Source: Altericroceibacterium endophyticum | Lineage (GTDB): Bacteria > Pseudomonadota > Alphaproteobacteria > Sphingomonadales > Sphingomonadaceae | DNA: 64,000 bases | Assembly: GCF_009827595.1 (NCBI RefSeq) | Contig: NZ_WTYT01000001.1 | Location: 744,001-808,000 of the forward strand | Reading direction: 5' to 3' | Part shown: positions 8,883-15,809 of the stretch, piece by piece | Layout: each line of letters starts with the position of its first letter | Numbering within the stretch: the first letter of the stretch is position 1 | The notes under the pieces: generated by a model | What the model was told of the DNA's origin: nothing | The model's input: only the letters and a program-made list of their open reading frames with translations | Databases searched by the model: none | Position numbers and translations under genes: made by a program

Positions 8883-9356
8883 ATGCAGCTTTCCCGCAGT
8901 TTCACCCTCTCCGAATTCACCACCAGCCAGACCGCCACACGGCAGAGCCTGGACAACACGCCGCCCGATTGGGTGATCCGCAATCTGCGCGCCCTGTGTG
9001 AGAATGTGCTTCAGCCCCTGCGCGACTATTACGCCCGGCCCGTCGTCATCAGCTCGGGCTATCGCAGCCCTGCCGTCAACCGCGCGGTCGGTGGATCTTC
9101 CAGCAGCCAGCACACCAAGGGGCAGGCAGCGGATTTCGAGATCCCCGGCATTTCCAATGTCGAGGTTGCTCGCTGGATGCAGAAACGCCTCAATTATGAT
9201 CAGCTTATCCTCGAATTCCACACGCCGGGCGAACCAAACAGCGGGTGGATCCATGTCAGCTGGCGGCCAGATTACCGCAATCAGGAACTGACCGCGCAGC
9301 GGGTCCGCAAATGGGGCCGCTGGAGCACGCAATATGTCCGGGGGCTGGTCGCGTGA
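8883..9356 (+). CDS. Endolysin, M15-family peptidase
   Basis: Predicted zinc peptidase that cuts peptidoglycan cross-links and releases phage from the cell. 157 residues. Motifs of the M15 (D-Ala-D-Ala carboxypeptidase-like) family are visible: ISSGYRSPAVNRAVGG, SQHTKGQAADFEI (zinc-binding His and Asp) and GWIHVSW (second zinc His). It has no signal peptide, so it needs the adjacent holin for access to the wall. An AAAGG-type site lies upstream of the ATG. Confidence 0.9.
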   Translation: MQLSRSFTLSEFTTSQTATRQSLDNTPPDWVIRNLRALCENVLQPLRDYYARPVVISSGYRSPAVNRAVGGSSSSQHTKGQAADFEIPGISNVEVARWMQKRLNYDQLILEFHTPGEPNSGWIHVSWRPDYRNQELTAQRVRKWGRWSTQYVRGLVA

Positions 9357-9649
9357 AGCGCCTCGAAACCTTCCGCGCATGGGTGCGCCCCGCCAGCGTC
9401 ACCGCCAGCTTCGCCTTCGTACTGCTGGGCGGCTATCTCGCCTTTGTGCTGGAGGCGCTGGCGCCCGGCCTCGGCTGTACGCTTATCCGCATTCAGGGCG
9501 CATGGCTTTCCGCCATTCCCGATCCTGCCTGGCAGGTGATCGGCGGCACGGTGCTGGCCTATTTCGGGGCGCGTGAAGTCGGGAAATGGGCCGACCGCAA
9601 ATATAGCGGGCCCGGTAAGACGGAGGGCCAACGCGATGGCCCTCGTTAA
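9353..9649 (+). CDS. Holin-like membrane protein (GTG start)
   Basis: 98 residues starting at a GTG that overlaps the endolysin stop (GTGA). Two hydrophobic segments are visible: SFAFVLLGGYLAFVLEAL (~residues 19-36) and WQVIGGTVLAYFGAREV (~60-76), followed by a basic tail. Size, topology and position next to the endolysin and spanins fit a holin of the phage 3TM/gene-transfer type. A longer frame beginning at 9245 would run into the endolysin gene and is less likely. Confidence 0.75.
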   Translation: MKRLETFRAWVRPASVTASFAFVLLGGYLAFVLEALAPGLGCTLIRIQGAWLSAIPDPAWQVIGGTVLAYFGAREVGKWADRKYSGPGKTEGQRDGPR

Positions 9650-10040
9650 AACCATCGCCCGCTTTGTCGGCCTGCGCCCATGGGTGGTGATCACCGCCGG
9701 TCTCGTCGTGCTGCTTGCCGCCGGAACGATCGGCAAATGCACCTATGACCGGCAAGTCATCGCCGATCATGTCTCGCAGGCGAACAATCAGACGCTCTCC
9801 CGCACGATCGAGACCAACGACGAAGCCGCAAGCGAGCAGCTCGCCGACCATGACCGCCTTTCCATCCTGCAAAGGAATTATGACGATGCGCTTCACGATC
9901 CGCCCGCTGGCTCTTCTCTCGATCCTCGCATTCGCATCGATTGCCAGCGGCTGCGCCACGCCGGCTATGGAGAAACCGATCTTCCCGCGCCGTGCCGATA
10001 TGGCGGAGGCCGTGGCACAGGGACCGGTGCCGACCGCTGA
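9636..10040 (+). CDS. Inner-membrane spanin-like protein (Rz type)
   Basis: 134 residues: MALVKTIARF start, one N-terminal membrane segment (VVITAGLVVLLAAGTIG, residues ~17-33), then a polar helical region ending near a Pro/Cys-containing tail. This is the architecture of an i-spanin, which spans the periplasm to disrupt the outer membrane during lysis. A second gene with a lipoprotein signal starts inside it in another frame (9880), as in Rz/Rz1 pairs. Assignment rests on architecture and context, not on close sequence similarity. Confidence 0.7.
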   Translation: MALVKTIARFVGLRPWVVITAGLVVLLAAGTIGKCTYDRQVIADHVSQANNQTLSRTIETNDEAASEQLADHDRLSILQRNYDDALHDPPAGSSLDPRIRIDCQRLRHAGYGETDLPAPCRYGGGRGTGTGADR

Positions 10041-10200
10041 AATCGTCACCGATCCAGAAGTCCATGCCGCCTATGACGCCGCCGTCGATGGCTGGGCGCT
10101 CAGCATTTCGCTCGCCGCCGGCCGGATCTGCCGCTGGTCGGTGCGGATGGGCGCGGAGTGGGATTTCTGCCCGCCCCCGCCTGCCGGGCCGCAGCCATGA
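9880..10200 (+). CDS. Outer-membrane spanin-like lipoprotein (Rz1 type), nested start
   Basis: Starts inside the i-spanin gene in another frame. ATG at 9880 is preceded by AAAGGA (from 9871), which decides the start. The 106-residue product has a short basic N terminus, a hydrophobic stretch LALLSILAFASIA and the lipobox SGC, so signal peptidase II would leave a lipidated Cys. The mature part is longer than classical Rz1 and ends Pro-rich (PPPPAGPQP), typical of o-spanins. Its stop overlaps the R start (ATGA). Confidence 0.72.
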   Translation: MTMRFTIRPLALLSILAFASIASGCATPAMEKPIFPRRADMAEAVAQGPVPTAEIVTDPEVHAAYDAAVDGWALSISLAAGRICRWSVRMGAEWDFCPPPPAGPQP

Positions 10201-10691
10201 ATAAGCCCGACAGTCTCCGCGCGGCCTTCACCGCCGTCTTCGGCGATCTTGCGGATAATCCCGACCGCTTCCGCCTCTGGATAGAGGAAGGCCATGTCCG
10301 CTGCCATGCGGCTGATCCGACACAGGGCGAGAATTTAAGCTACACGCTCGAATACAGGCTAGTCGTCGTCTTCGAAGCCTGGCGCCGTTCGCATCTGCTG
10401 ATCTGGATCGTGCTGCTCGACTGGCTGCGGATCCACCAGCCTGATCTGCTCACCCCCAAACAATCGCCCGAAGCCATTCCCTTCGAAGCCGATCTCATCT
10501 CGAATGAGGAAGCCGATATCAGCTTCGAACTCATGCTTTCCGAACCCATCCGCGCGAAACGGCGCGCAGATGGCGGCTTCGACATGAGCGTGATCGGGGA
10601 GAATAATCCGCTTTTCCCTGACAGCGTGCCGCTGATCGACCAGGGCAAGCCTCTCGCTTCAGTGTGGCTGGATGGCGATCAGTTGCTCTGA
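10197..10691 (+). CDS. R: Tail completion protein (P2 GpR family)
   Basis: Completes the head-proximal end of the tail. 164 residues from the ATG at 10197 (P2 R is 155). Features of the family are MNKPDSLRAAF at the start, NLSYTLEYRLVVVFEAW in the middle and LLIWIVLLDWLRIHQPDLL. The longer frame from 10158 would overlap the lipoprotein and is not needed. It is followed directly by S. Confidence 0.9.
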   Translation: MNKPDSLRAAFTAVFGDLADNPDRFRLWIEEGHVRCHAADPTQGENLSYTLEYRLVVVFEAWRRSHLLIWIVLLDWLRIHQPDLLTPKQSPEAIPFEADLISNEEADISFELMLSEPIRAKRRADGGFDMSVIGENNPLFPDSVPLIDQGKPLASVWLDGDQLL

Positions 10692-11143
10692 TGGAAAAGG
10701 GCGACAGCCTCGAACAGATCGAACCGTTTCTGGATACGCTGTTTGACGCGGTCGAGCTGCGCTCCCGGCGCAAGCTGCAGGATAAGCTGATGCGCTTCGC
10801 CCGCCGCGCCAACGCCCAGCGCATCCGGCAGAATGTGGAACCGGATCGCAGCCGCATGGCCCCGCGCAAGAAACACCGGAAACGCCGCGGCAAGATGTTC
10901 CGCAATATCGGCAAGGCCAGCAATCTGCGCATCCGCACCGCGCCCGATAAGGGCGAGCTCTATTTCAGCTCTGGCACCGCCCACACTGCGGCGGTGCATC
11001 ACTTTGGACAGGTCGGCTATGTCGGCAAGGCGGGCGATGGCTCGATCATCCGCACCAAATATGAAGCACGGCGGCTGCTTGGCTTCGGCAAGGAGCAGGA
11101 TGAATTGCTCGATGAAGTGCTGCGGCATTTGAGTGGCGATTAA
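10691..11143 (+). CDS. S: Phage virion morphogenesis protein (P2 GpS family)
   Basis: Tail completion/sheath stability protein. 150 residues from ATG 10691 (P2 S is 150). Conserved parts are the basic RRKLQDKLMRFARRANAQRI region, the Arg/Lys-rich KKHRKRRGKMF, and the AAVHHFGQVGYVGKAG motif. Last gene of the capsid/lysis operon; the next gene on this strand belongs to the first cargo cassette. Confidence 0.9.
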   Translation: MEKGDSLEQIEPFLDTLFDAVELRSRRKLQDKLMRFARRANAQRIRQNVEPDRSRMAPRKKHRKRRGKMFRNIGKASNLRIRTAPDKGELYFSSGTAHTAAVHHFGQVGYVGKAGDGSIIRTKYEARRLLGFGKEQDELLDEVLRHLSGD

Positions 11144-11219
11144 ATTCGGTTCTAAATGGCCGCTCTCGGTGGGGTCATGATCGTGTGGGGACGCCGGAAA
11201 AGTCGTGGAATGCGGACGA

Positions 11220-11411
11220 CTAGAATAGCCAGTTCATCAGGTTGGCTACCAACAAGAACACGCCAATCACGGCGACCATAGCAATGCAGTCAGCATAGCC
11301 TCCCTTGATCCAAGTTTCCAGAAGGTTGCCTCCTTGTTGCCTGCTCTTGACTTGCGCATTTCCCGAGACGCCAAGAGCGGCGACGAAGGCGAGAATTAGC
11401 GCAACCCACAA
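11220..11411 (-). CDS. Possible small membrane protein (TTG start)
   Basis: 63 codons from a TTG start: a hydrophobic N terminus resembling a signal or membrane helix (VALILAFVAALGVSGNAQ) and a C-terminal hydrophobic helix (MVAVIGVFLLVANLMNWLF). Two-helix topology is suggestive, but the start is weak, there is no clear ribosome site, and no family is recognised. Confidence 0.3.
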   Translation of the reverse strand: MWVALILAFVAALGVSGNAQVKSRQQGGNLLETWIKGGYADCIAMVAVIGVFLLVANLMNWLF

Positions 11412-11584
11412 TCTCTAGCCGGTCATTTGCGAGGCTTAGCAGCCGCAAGCGAGCAACTGCAATTTTGTCGTATCCGGAATAGCAAATTTTGATCAGAAAG
11501 TCAGCGAAGCTTCAGGCAGCCACACGAAAGAGCCTCAGAAGACAATAGGCCCAAATTAACGCTTAATCCAATTTTTCCTGGAAT

Positions 11585-11596
11585 ATTTGCGCAAAT
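11585..11596. promoter_or_regulatory. Palindrome ATTTGCGCAAAT upstream of cassette 1
   Basis: Perfect 12-bp palindrome whose right end is 36 bases before the ATPase start codon. It may be an operator for the cassette. There is a good AAGGAAG ribosome site at 11621-11627, but no clear sigma-70 promoter could be placed with confidence. Confidence 0.35.
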
Positions 11597-11632
11597 CTGC
11601 AAAAAGGGCCATCAAAATTTAAGGAAGATCAA

Positions 11633-12910
11633 ATGTTGATCGAGTTTTCGGTTCAAAATCACAGGGCGTTTCGCGAGAGGCAAACTTTCACGATGGCAGC
11701 AAGCTCAACCACCGAGAGAGCCGGTCATGGCCATGTGCTAAAGACAGAGATTGCAGCTGTTCCGTACGTTCTCAGTGAAGCTTGCCTATTTGGGGCAAAC
11801 GGATCTGGCAAGTCGTCTTTGATAGACGCAATGAGCACAATGCAAGATTTTGTGAAAAGAAGTGGCAAAAATTCTCCTAGCGATAAGCTCAAAGTGAAGC
11901 CATTTAGGTTTCACAGCGACTGGCGTGCACTTCCATCTGAATTTGAAATAGTTTTCTTGCATGAAGAAACTATCTACCAGTACGGTTTTTCATTGAATTC
12001 CGAAAGAATAATTGAAGAATGGTTGCTCACTAGACCAAAGTCAACTGGGCGAGAGCGCAGCATATTTTCCAGAATCTTTAACGAAAAAAATAGAGAGTAT
12101 GATTGGCAGCTTAACGCAGCTCATTTGAAGGGAGAGCGAGATAGCTGGAGATCTCAAACACTACACAATGCTCTCTTCATCAGTACCGCCGTACGACTTA
12201 ACGCAAAAAGCCTTATGCCTCCGTTTGAATGGATTACCAAAAGTCTTGAACTATTAAACACTATTGATAACGAATTTCGTATGTCACCCACATTTAAGTG
12301 GCTAAAAGATGAAGAAAAAAAGAAGAGGATCATTGATTTTCTTAGAGAAATTGACGTCGATCTGTCCGACTTGCATTTGGAGGAAAAGGACATACCACCG
12401 AATGTATTGAGCATGCTTAAGGCATTATATGAAAATGAAGAATCTGGTGACACCCCAGATTTCCAGGACCTCAAACTGCCAGACCTTTCAGTTTCCAGAA
12501 CGGATAACAATGGAGAGTTAGTGCCTTTGGCTTTAGATGAAGAATCAACCGGAACTAAAGCACTGGTTGATTTATCTGGTTCAATCCTTGATGTATTAGA
12601 TCATGGAAGAACTTTGATAGTAGATGAACTTAATACAGGTTTACACCCTTTGGCTTTCCAACACCTTATCAGTCTATTCGCGTCTCCGCGGACCAATCCG
12701 AAGGGAGCTCAACTGATTTTTACTTCACACGATACGTCTGTTGCAGATCAAGAATGTCTCGGTCGCGATCAAATCTGGCTGGTTGAGAAGGGCAAAGATC
12801 TTGCTGCTCGTTTGATACCATTGTCAGATTTCAAAGGACGCGATGCAAAAGCTTTTCAGAAAAAGTACCTAGACGGTCGATTTGGCGGAATCCCAAGGCT
12901 TTCGGTTTAG
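11633..12910 (+). CDS. AAA-family ATPase, AbiLi/RloA-like (defence cassette)
   Basis: 425-residue ATPase of the AAA_15/AAA_21 (OLD-like, ABC-type) group. It starts MLIEFSVQNHRAFRERQTF, the typical beginning of these proteins. It carries Walker A GANGSGKSSLID (~residues 55-66), a long central insert, ABC-like ESTGTKALVDLSG, Walker B RTLIVDELNTGLHP and the H-loop FTSHDTSV. It is followed after 10 bases by an RloB-family gene; this pair is the architecture of AbiL abortive infection and resembles PARIS (ATPase + TOPRIM effector). Likely role: sensing phage infection and controlling the partner nuclease. Its composition is more AT-rich than the flanking virion genes, indicating separate acquisition. 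Confidence 0.85.
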   Translation: MLIEFSVQNHRAFRERQTFTMAASSTTERAGHGHVLKTEIAAVPYVLSEACLFGANGSGKSSLIDAMSTMQDFVKRSGKNSPSDKLKVKPFRFHSDWRALPSEFEIVFLHEETIYQYGFSLNSERIIEEWLLTRPKSTGRERSIFSRIFNEKNREYDWQLNAAHLKGERDSWRSQTLHNALFISTAVRLNAKSLMPPFEWITKSLELLNTIDNEFRMSPTFKWLKDEEKKKRIIDFLREIDVDLSDLHLEEKDIPPNVLSMLKALYENEESGDTPDFQDLKLPDLSVSRTDNNGELVPLALDEESTGTKALVDLSGSILDVLDHGRTLIVDELNTGLHPLAFQHLISLFASPRTNPKGAQLIFTSHDTSVADQECLGRDQIWLVEKGKDLAARLIPLSDFKGRDAKAFQKKYLDGRFGGIPRLSV

Positions 12911-12920
12911 GTGAAAGTCG

Positions 12921-13622
12921 ATGAGCAGACGGCGGGCCAAGGGCTTTAAAGACTTCAAGCGGCGAAAGGCACATCGTCGAGAGCGAGACAGAGTGCTCAT
13001 TGTCACAGAAGGCAAAAAAACAGAACCTTCCTACTTTAATCATCTTATTAGAGAACTTGGCCTGACCACAGCGAAAGTTAGAATTGCTGGAGATGGTGGG
13101 TCTGCTCCGGTCAGTGTTTTAGATACTGCCAAAGAATATCTTGATGAAGACGATGACTATGAGCAAATTTATCTAGTGTTTGATCGCGATAATCACGCGA
13201 GTTATGATGAAGCCCTGACGAGAGTTCAAGGTCTCTCTGAACGACGAAGCTTCGGATCAAAGACAATTCTGGCTGCACCCTCGGTTCCATGCTTTGAGGT
13301 ATGGTATGCTTTGCATATCGCAGATAGCTGTCGCCCATATCAGGGCACTCAGCGTGCATCTCCCGCTAAAGAACTAATTACAGCTTTAGAAAAACAACAA
13401 ATAAATGGGAGGGCAATTTTTCAAAATTACGACAAATCCGACTGTAGCGCTTTTTTTCAAGAAATTTCTCAATATCGGGATGACGCTAAAAGGAGATCTG
13501 CTCGGATTTTACGCGAAGCAGAAAACAGGGGAGATCAAACTTATCATGAGAATCCCTCCACCCGTGTGCATCTAATCGTAGAAGCGTTGGAACGATTAGC
13601 TCAAGCAGATGAGCCTTCATAG
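12921..13622 (+). CDS. RloB-family (AbiLii-like) TOPRIM-type effector
   Basis: 233 residues beginning with a very basic segment (SRRRAKGFKDFKRRKAHRRERDR). It then has RloB-family motifs: VLIVTEGKKTEPSYF with the acidic residue of a TOPRIM-like fold, IYLVFDRDNHASY with the DxD pair, and the hallmark PCFEVWYALH. RloB proteins occur beside RloA-type ATPases, and AbiLii of Lactococcus is a member. Inference: a metal-dependent nuclease unleashed by the ATPase upon infection. Ends 12 bases before the late dyad that precedes J, so the cassette sits just outside the J operon. Confidence 0.82.
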   Translation: MSRRRAKGFKDFKRRKAHRRERDRVLIVTEGKKTEPSYFNHLIRELGLTTAKVRIAGDGGSAPVSVLDTAKEYLDEDDDYEQIYLVFDRDNHASYDEALTRVQGLSERRSFGSKTILAAPSVPCFEVWYALHIADSCRPYQGTQRASPAKELITALEKQQINGRAIFQNYDKSDCSAFFQEISQYRDDAKRRSARILREAENRGDQTYHENPSTRVHLIVEALERLAQADEPS

Positions 13623-13634
13623 GTCCGGCCCGAC

Positions 13635-13657
13635 CTCGTTGACCTAATCCCAACGAG
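13635..13657. promoter_or_regulatory. Late-operon dyad, copy B (upstream of J)
   Basis: CTCGTT (13635-13640) and AACGAG (13652-13657) with an 11-base spacer; centre 13646 is 56 bp upstream of the J start codon. Same half-sites, spacer length and distance as at P and V. The dyad extends by one base pair each side (CCTCGTT / AACGAGG). Predicted activator site for the J-I-fibre operon. Confidence 0.72.
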
Positions 13658-13701
13658 GCCCGACACTGGCACCTGCCCCGCCGCTTTTCCATGCGAGAGG
13701 C

Positions 13702-14586
13702 ATGGCATCCGGCAGTACCTCCACCCTCGATCTCTCGCGCCTTGCCGCGCCGCGCGTGGTGGAGGAACTCGACTTCGAGACCATCCTTGCCGCCAGCATC
13801 GCGGATCTCAGCGAGCGCTGGCCCGATTTCAACGCCGCGCTCGAATCCGATCCCACGCTGAAACTGCTGCAGGTCGCCAGCTGGCGCGAATTGCTGCTGC
13901 GGGCGCGGATCAACGATGCCGCGCGATCAGTGATGCTGGCCTATGCCGGGGGCAGTGATCTAGATCATCTGGGCGCGCTGCTCGGCGTCACCCGCCGTCA
14001 AATCCAACCCGCCAGTGATGATACGCTCGCCCTCCTCGAAAGCGACGCGGAGCTGCGCGCCCGCATTCAGATCGCCCCTGAAACCCTCCCCTATGCCGGC
14101 ATCACCGCCGCCGGCTATCGCGCCCGATCGCTCGCGATCGACCCGGCAATCAAGGACGTCGCCGCCCTGAAACGCGGGCAAGGCCGCGTCGATATCATCC
14201 TGCTCGGCCGCGAGGGCGACGGTACGCTGGCGCCCAATATCGTCTCCAAAGTCGCCGCCAGCTTCCGCGAAGAGGATGCGGTGCAGTTGACCGATGTGGT
14301 CAGCGTCCGCGCGGCCAGCATCACGCGCTATGCCGTCGCCTTGCGGCTGCTGATCGGGCGCGGGCCGGATCCGGCGCTGGTAAAGGCCGAGGCCGAAGCC
14401 GCGATCCGCGCCTATGCCGCGCGCCGCCACGCGATCGGCCAGGTAGTCTATGCGCAGCAGCTGGGCGCTGCAGCCAGTGTCGGCGGTGTCGATCATGTCG
14501 AGGTTGCAGCGGACGATATCGACCCCGGCGCCTCCGGGGCCGCCTGGCTCGAAAGCTGCACTATCACGGTCGAGATTGCGGCGTGA
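13702..14586 (+). CDS. J: Baseplate assembly protein J (P2 GpJ family)
   Basis: Wedge component at the edge of the contractile-tail baseplate. 294 residues (P2 J is 302). It has the family pattern LLQVASWRELLLRARINDAARSVMLAYAGGSDLDHLGALLGV near residues 55-95 and the PYAGITAAGYRARSL region that follows. First gene of the J-I-fibre operon; start ATG at 13702 has GAGAGG close upstream and lies 56 bp from dyad copy B. Its stop overlaps the GTG start of I. Confidence 0.93.
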   Translation: MASGSTSTLDLSRLAAPRVVEELDFETILAASIADLSERWPDFNAALESDPTLKLLQVASWRELLLRARINDAARSVMLAYAGGSDLDHLGALLGVTRRQIQPASDDTLALLESDAELRARIQIAPETLPYAGITAAGYRARSLAIDPAIKDVAALKRGQGRVDIILLGREGDGTLAPNIVSKVAASFREEDAVQLTDVVSVRAASITRYAVALRLLIGRGPDPALVKAEAEAAIRAYAARRHAIGQVVYAQQLGAAASVGGVDHVEVAADDIDPGASGAAWLESCTITVEIAA

Positions 14587-15809
14587 GCGCTGCGGCGCCG
14601 CAGGGGCCGTTGTTGCCGCCCAATGCCAGCGCATTCGAGCACGCTGTGGAAGAGACCGGCGCGGCGCGGCTTCCCTTGCCGGTGGAACAGGTCAGCGCCG
14701 TGCTCGATCCCGATCGCTGCCCGGAGCATCTGCTTCCCTTCCTCGCCTGGCATTTGTCGCTCGATATTTGGGACGATCGCTGGCCGGTGGAGAAAAAGCG
14801 CCACGTCTGCCGTCATGCCTTTGCCCTCCTCCGGCTGAAGACGACGCCTGCCGGCATCCGCCAGCATGTCGCGCTGACCGGCGCGGAGGTGACGAAGATC
14901 ACCCGCCCGCCGGCACGCGGCTTCCTGCGCGGGGCCATGTCGGAGGCGCAGCGGCTAAGCTGGCTCGAAAGCCTGCCACAGATCCGGATCTATCCCTTTC
15001 TCACTCGGGAGACGGCAAGGCCCGGTCAGATTTTCCTTTCCGGCGCCACCGGCACGCGCTTCTGGCGCGGTGCGCTGCGCGCGAGCCGCGGCGATCGCCT
15101 GCTGGGGCGCTACGCCACCTACTACGATCGCGGGAAGGAACAGCGCGTGACGCTCGCCAGCCAGACCGGCGACAGCGTACAGCGGATCAACATCGCGCGC
15201 AGTGGCGTCGCCCGCGCCTTCTGGTCGCATGGCTTCCATGGATCCTTCCACCTTTCCGTCAGCACGGCAGAGACGCATGTGCTCAGCGTGCGCCCGCAGA
15301 CCGAAGGCACACAATTCGCAGTGCCTGCCGGCAGCCAGCCCACCGATGTCAGCCCGCGTCGTGTCGCACGCCGACGCACCGTGTTCACGCCGCGTGCCTT
15401 CTGGCGGCGCAGGACGCGCTTTCACGGGCGCGGCTATTTGCGCGAAAGCTTCGCCCCGCATTTGGTCTATGACGTTTACTACCTGATCGATCGCAACCGC
15501 ACCGGCCCGCGTCAGCAGGCCGTCAGCTGGCATGGCCACGGCCAATACGGCATCGATCCCTTTACCGCCAAGCTGCGCATTTCCGTGGCCCTCCATCGCC
15601 CGCGCGCCCGCACCCATCGCTGGCATGGCAATGGCTATCTGCGCGCTGCGTCAATGGAGCGACTTGCCCAGGCGATCGCGGCGGTGCGCGTCTCCAAGGC
15701 GCTGCGCGACACGATCTTCATCGACACCACCACCCATCGCCGCGTGCAATTCGCCTCCGGGCTTCGCTTTGGCGATTTCACATTCGGCCAGATCAGAAAG
15801 GCACATTGA
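14583..15809 (+). CDS. I: Tail protein I (P2 GpI family) with long C-terminal extension
   Basis: Baseplate protein linking wedge to fibres. Residues 1 to about 190 match GpI: LLPPNASAFEHAVEET, LPFLAWHLSLDIWDD, KRHVCRHAFALLRLKTTPAGIRQH. P2 I is only 176 residues; this one has 408. The extra ~200 residues are Arg/His-rich with repeated patterns (FWRRRTRFHGRGYLRESF, THRWHGNGYLRAASM) of unknown fold, perhaps an added attachment platform for the large protein that follows. It starts at a GTG overlapping the J stop. Confidence 0.85.
   Translation: MSAAAPQGPLLPPNASAFEHAVEETGAARLPLPVEQVSAVLDPDRCPEHLLPFLAWHLSLDIWDDRWPVEKKRHVCRHAFALLRLKTTPAGIRQHVALTGAEVTKITRPPARGFLRGAMSEAQRLSWLESLPQIRIYPFLTRETARPGQIFLSGATGTRFWRGALRASRGDRLLGRYATYYDRGKEQRVTLASQTGDSVQRINIARSGVARAFWSHGFHGSFHLSVSTAETHVLSVRPQTEGTQFAVPAGSQPTDVSPRRVARRRTVFTPRAFWRRRTRFHGRGYLRESFAPHLVYDVYYLIDRNRTGPRQQAVSWHGHGQYGIDPFTAKLRISVALHRPRARTHRWHGNGYLRAASMERLAQAIAAVRVSKALRDTIFIDTTTHRRVQFASGLRFGDFTFGQIRKAH

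Larger units (their letters stand above)
11144..11632. other. Boundary before accessory cassette 1
   Basis: 489 bases between tail gene S and the AAA ATPase gene. Composition drops visibly in GC toward the right. The only coding candidate is a short minus-strand frame (11220-11411). A 12-bp palindrome lies at 11585-11596. I see no tRNA, insertion sequence or clear terminator. Confidence 0.5.
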
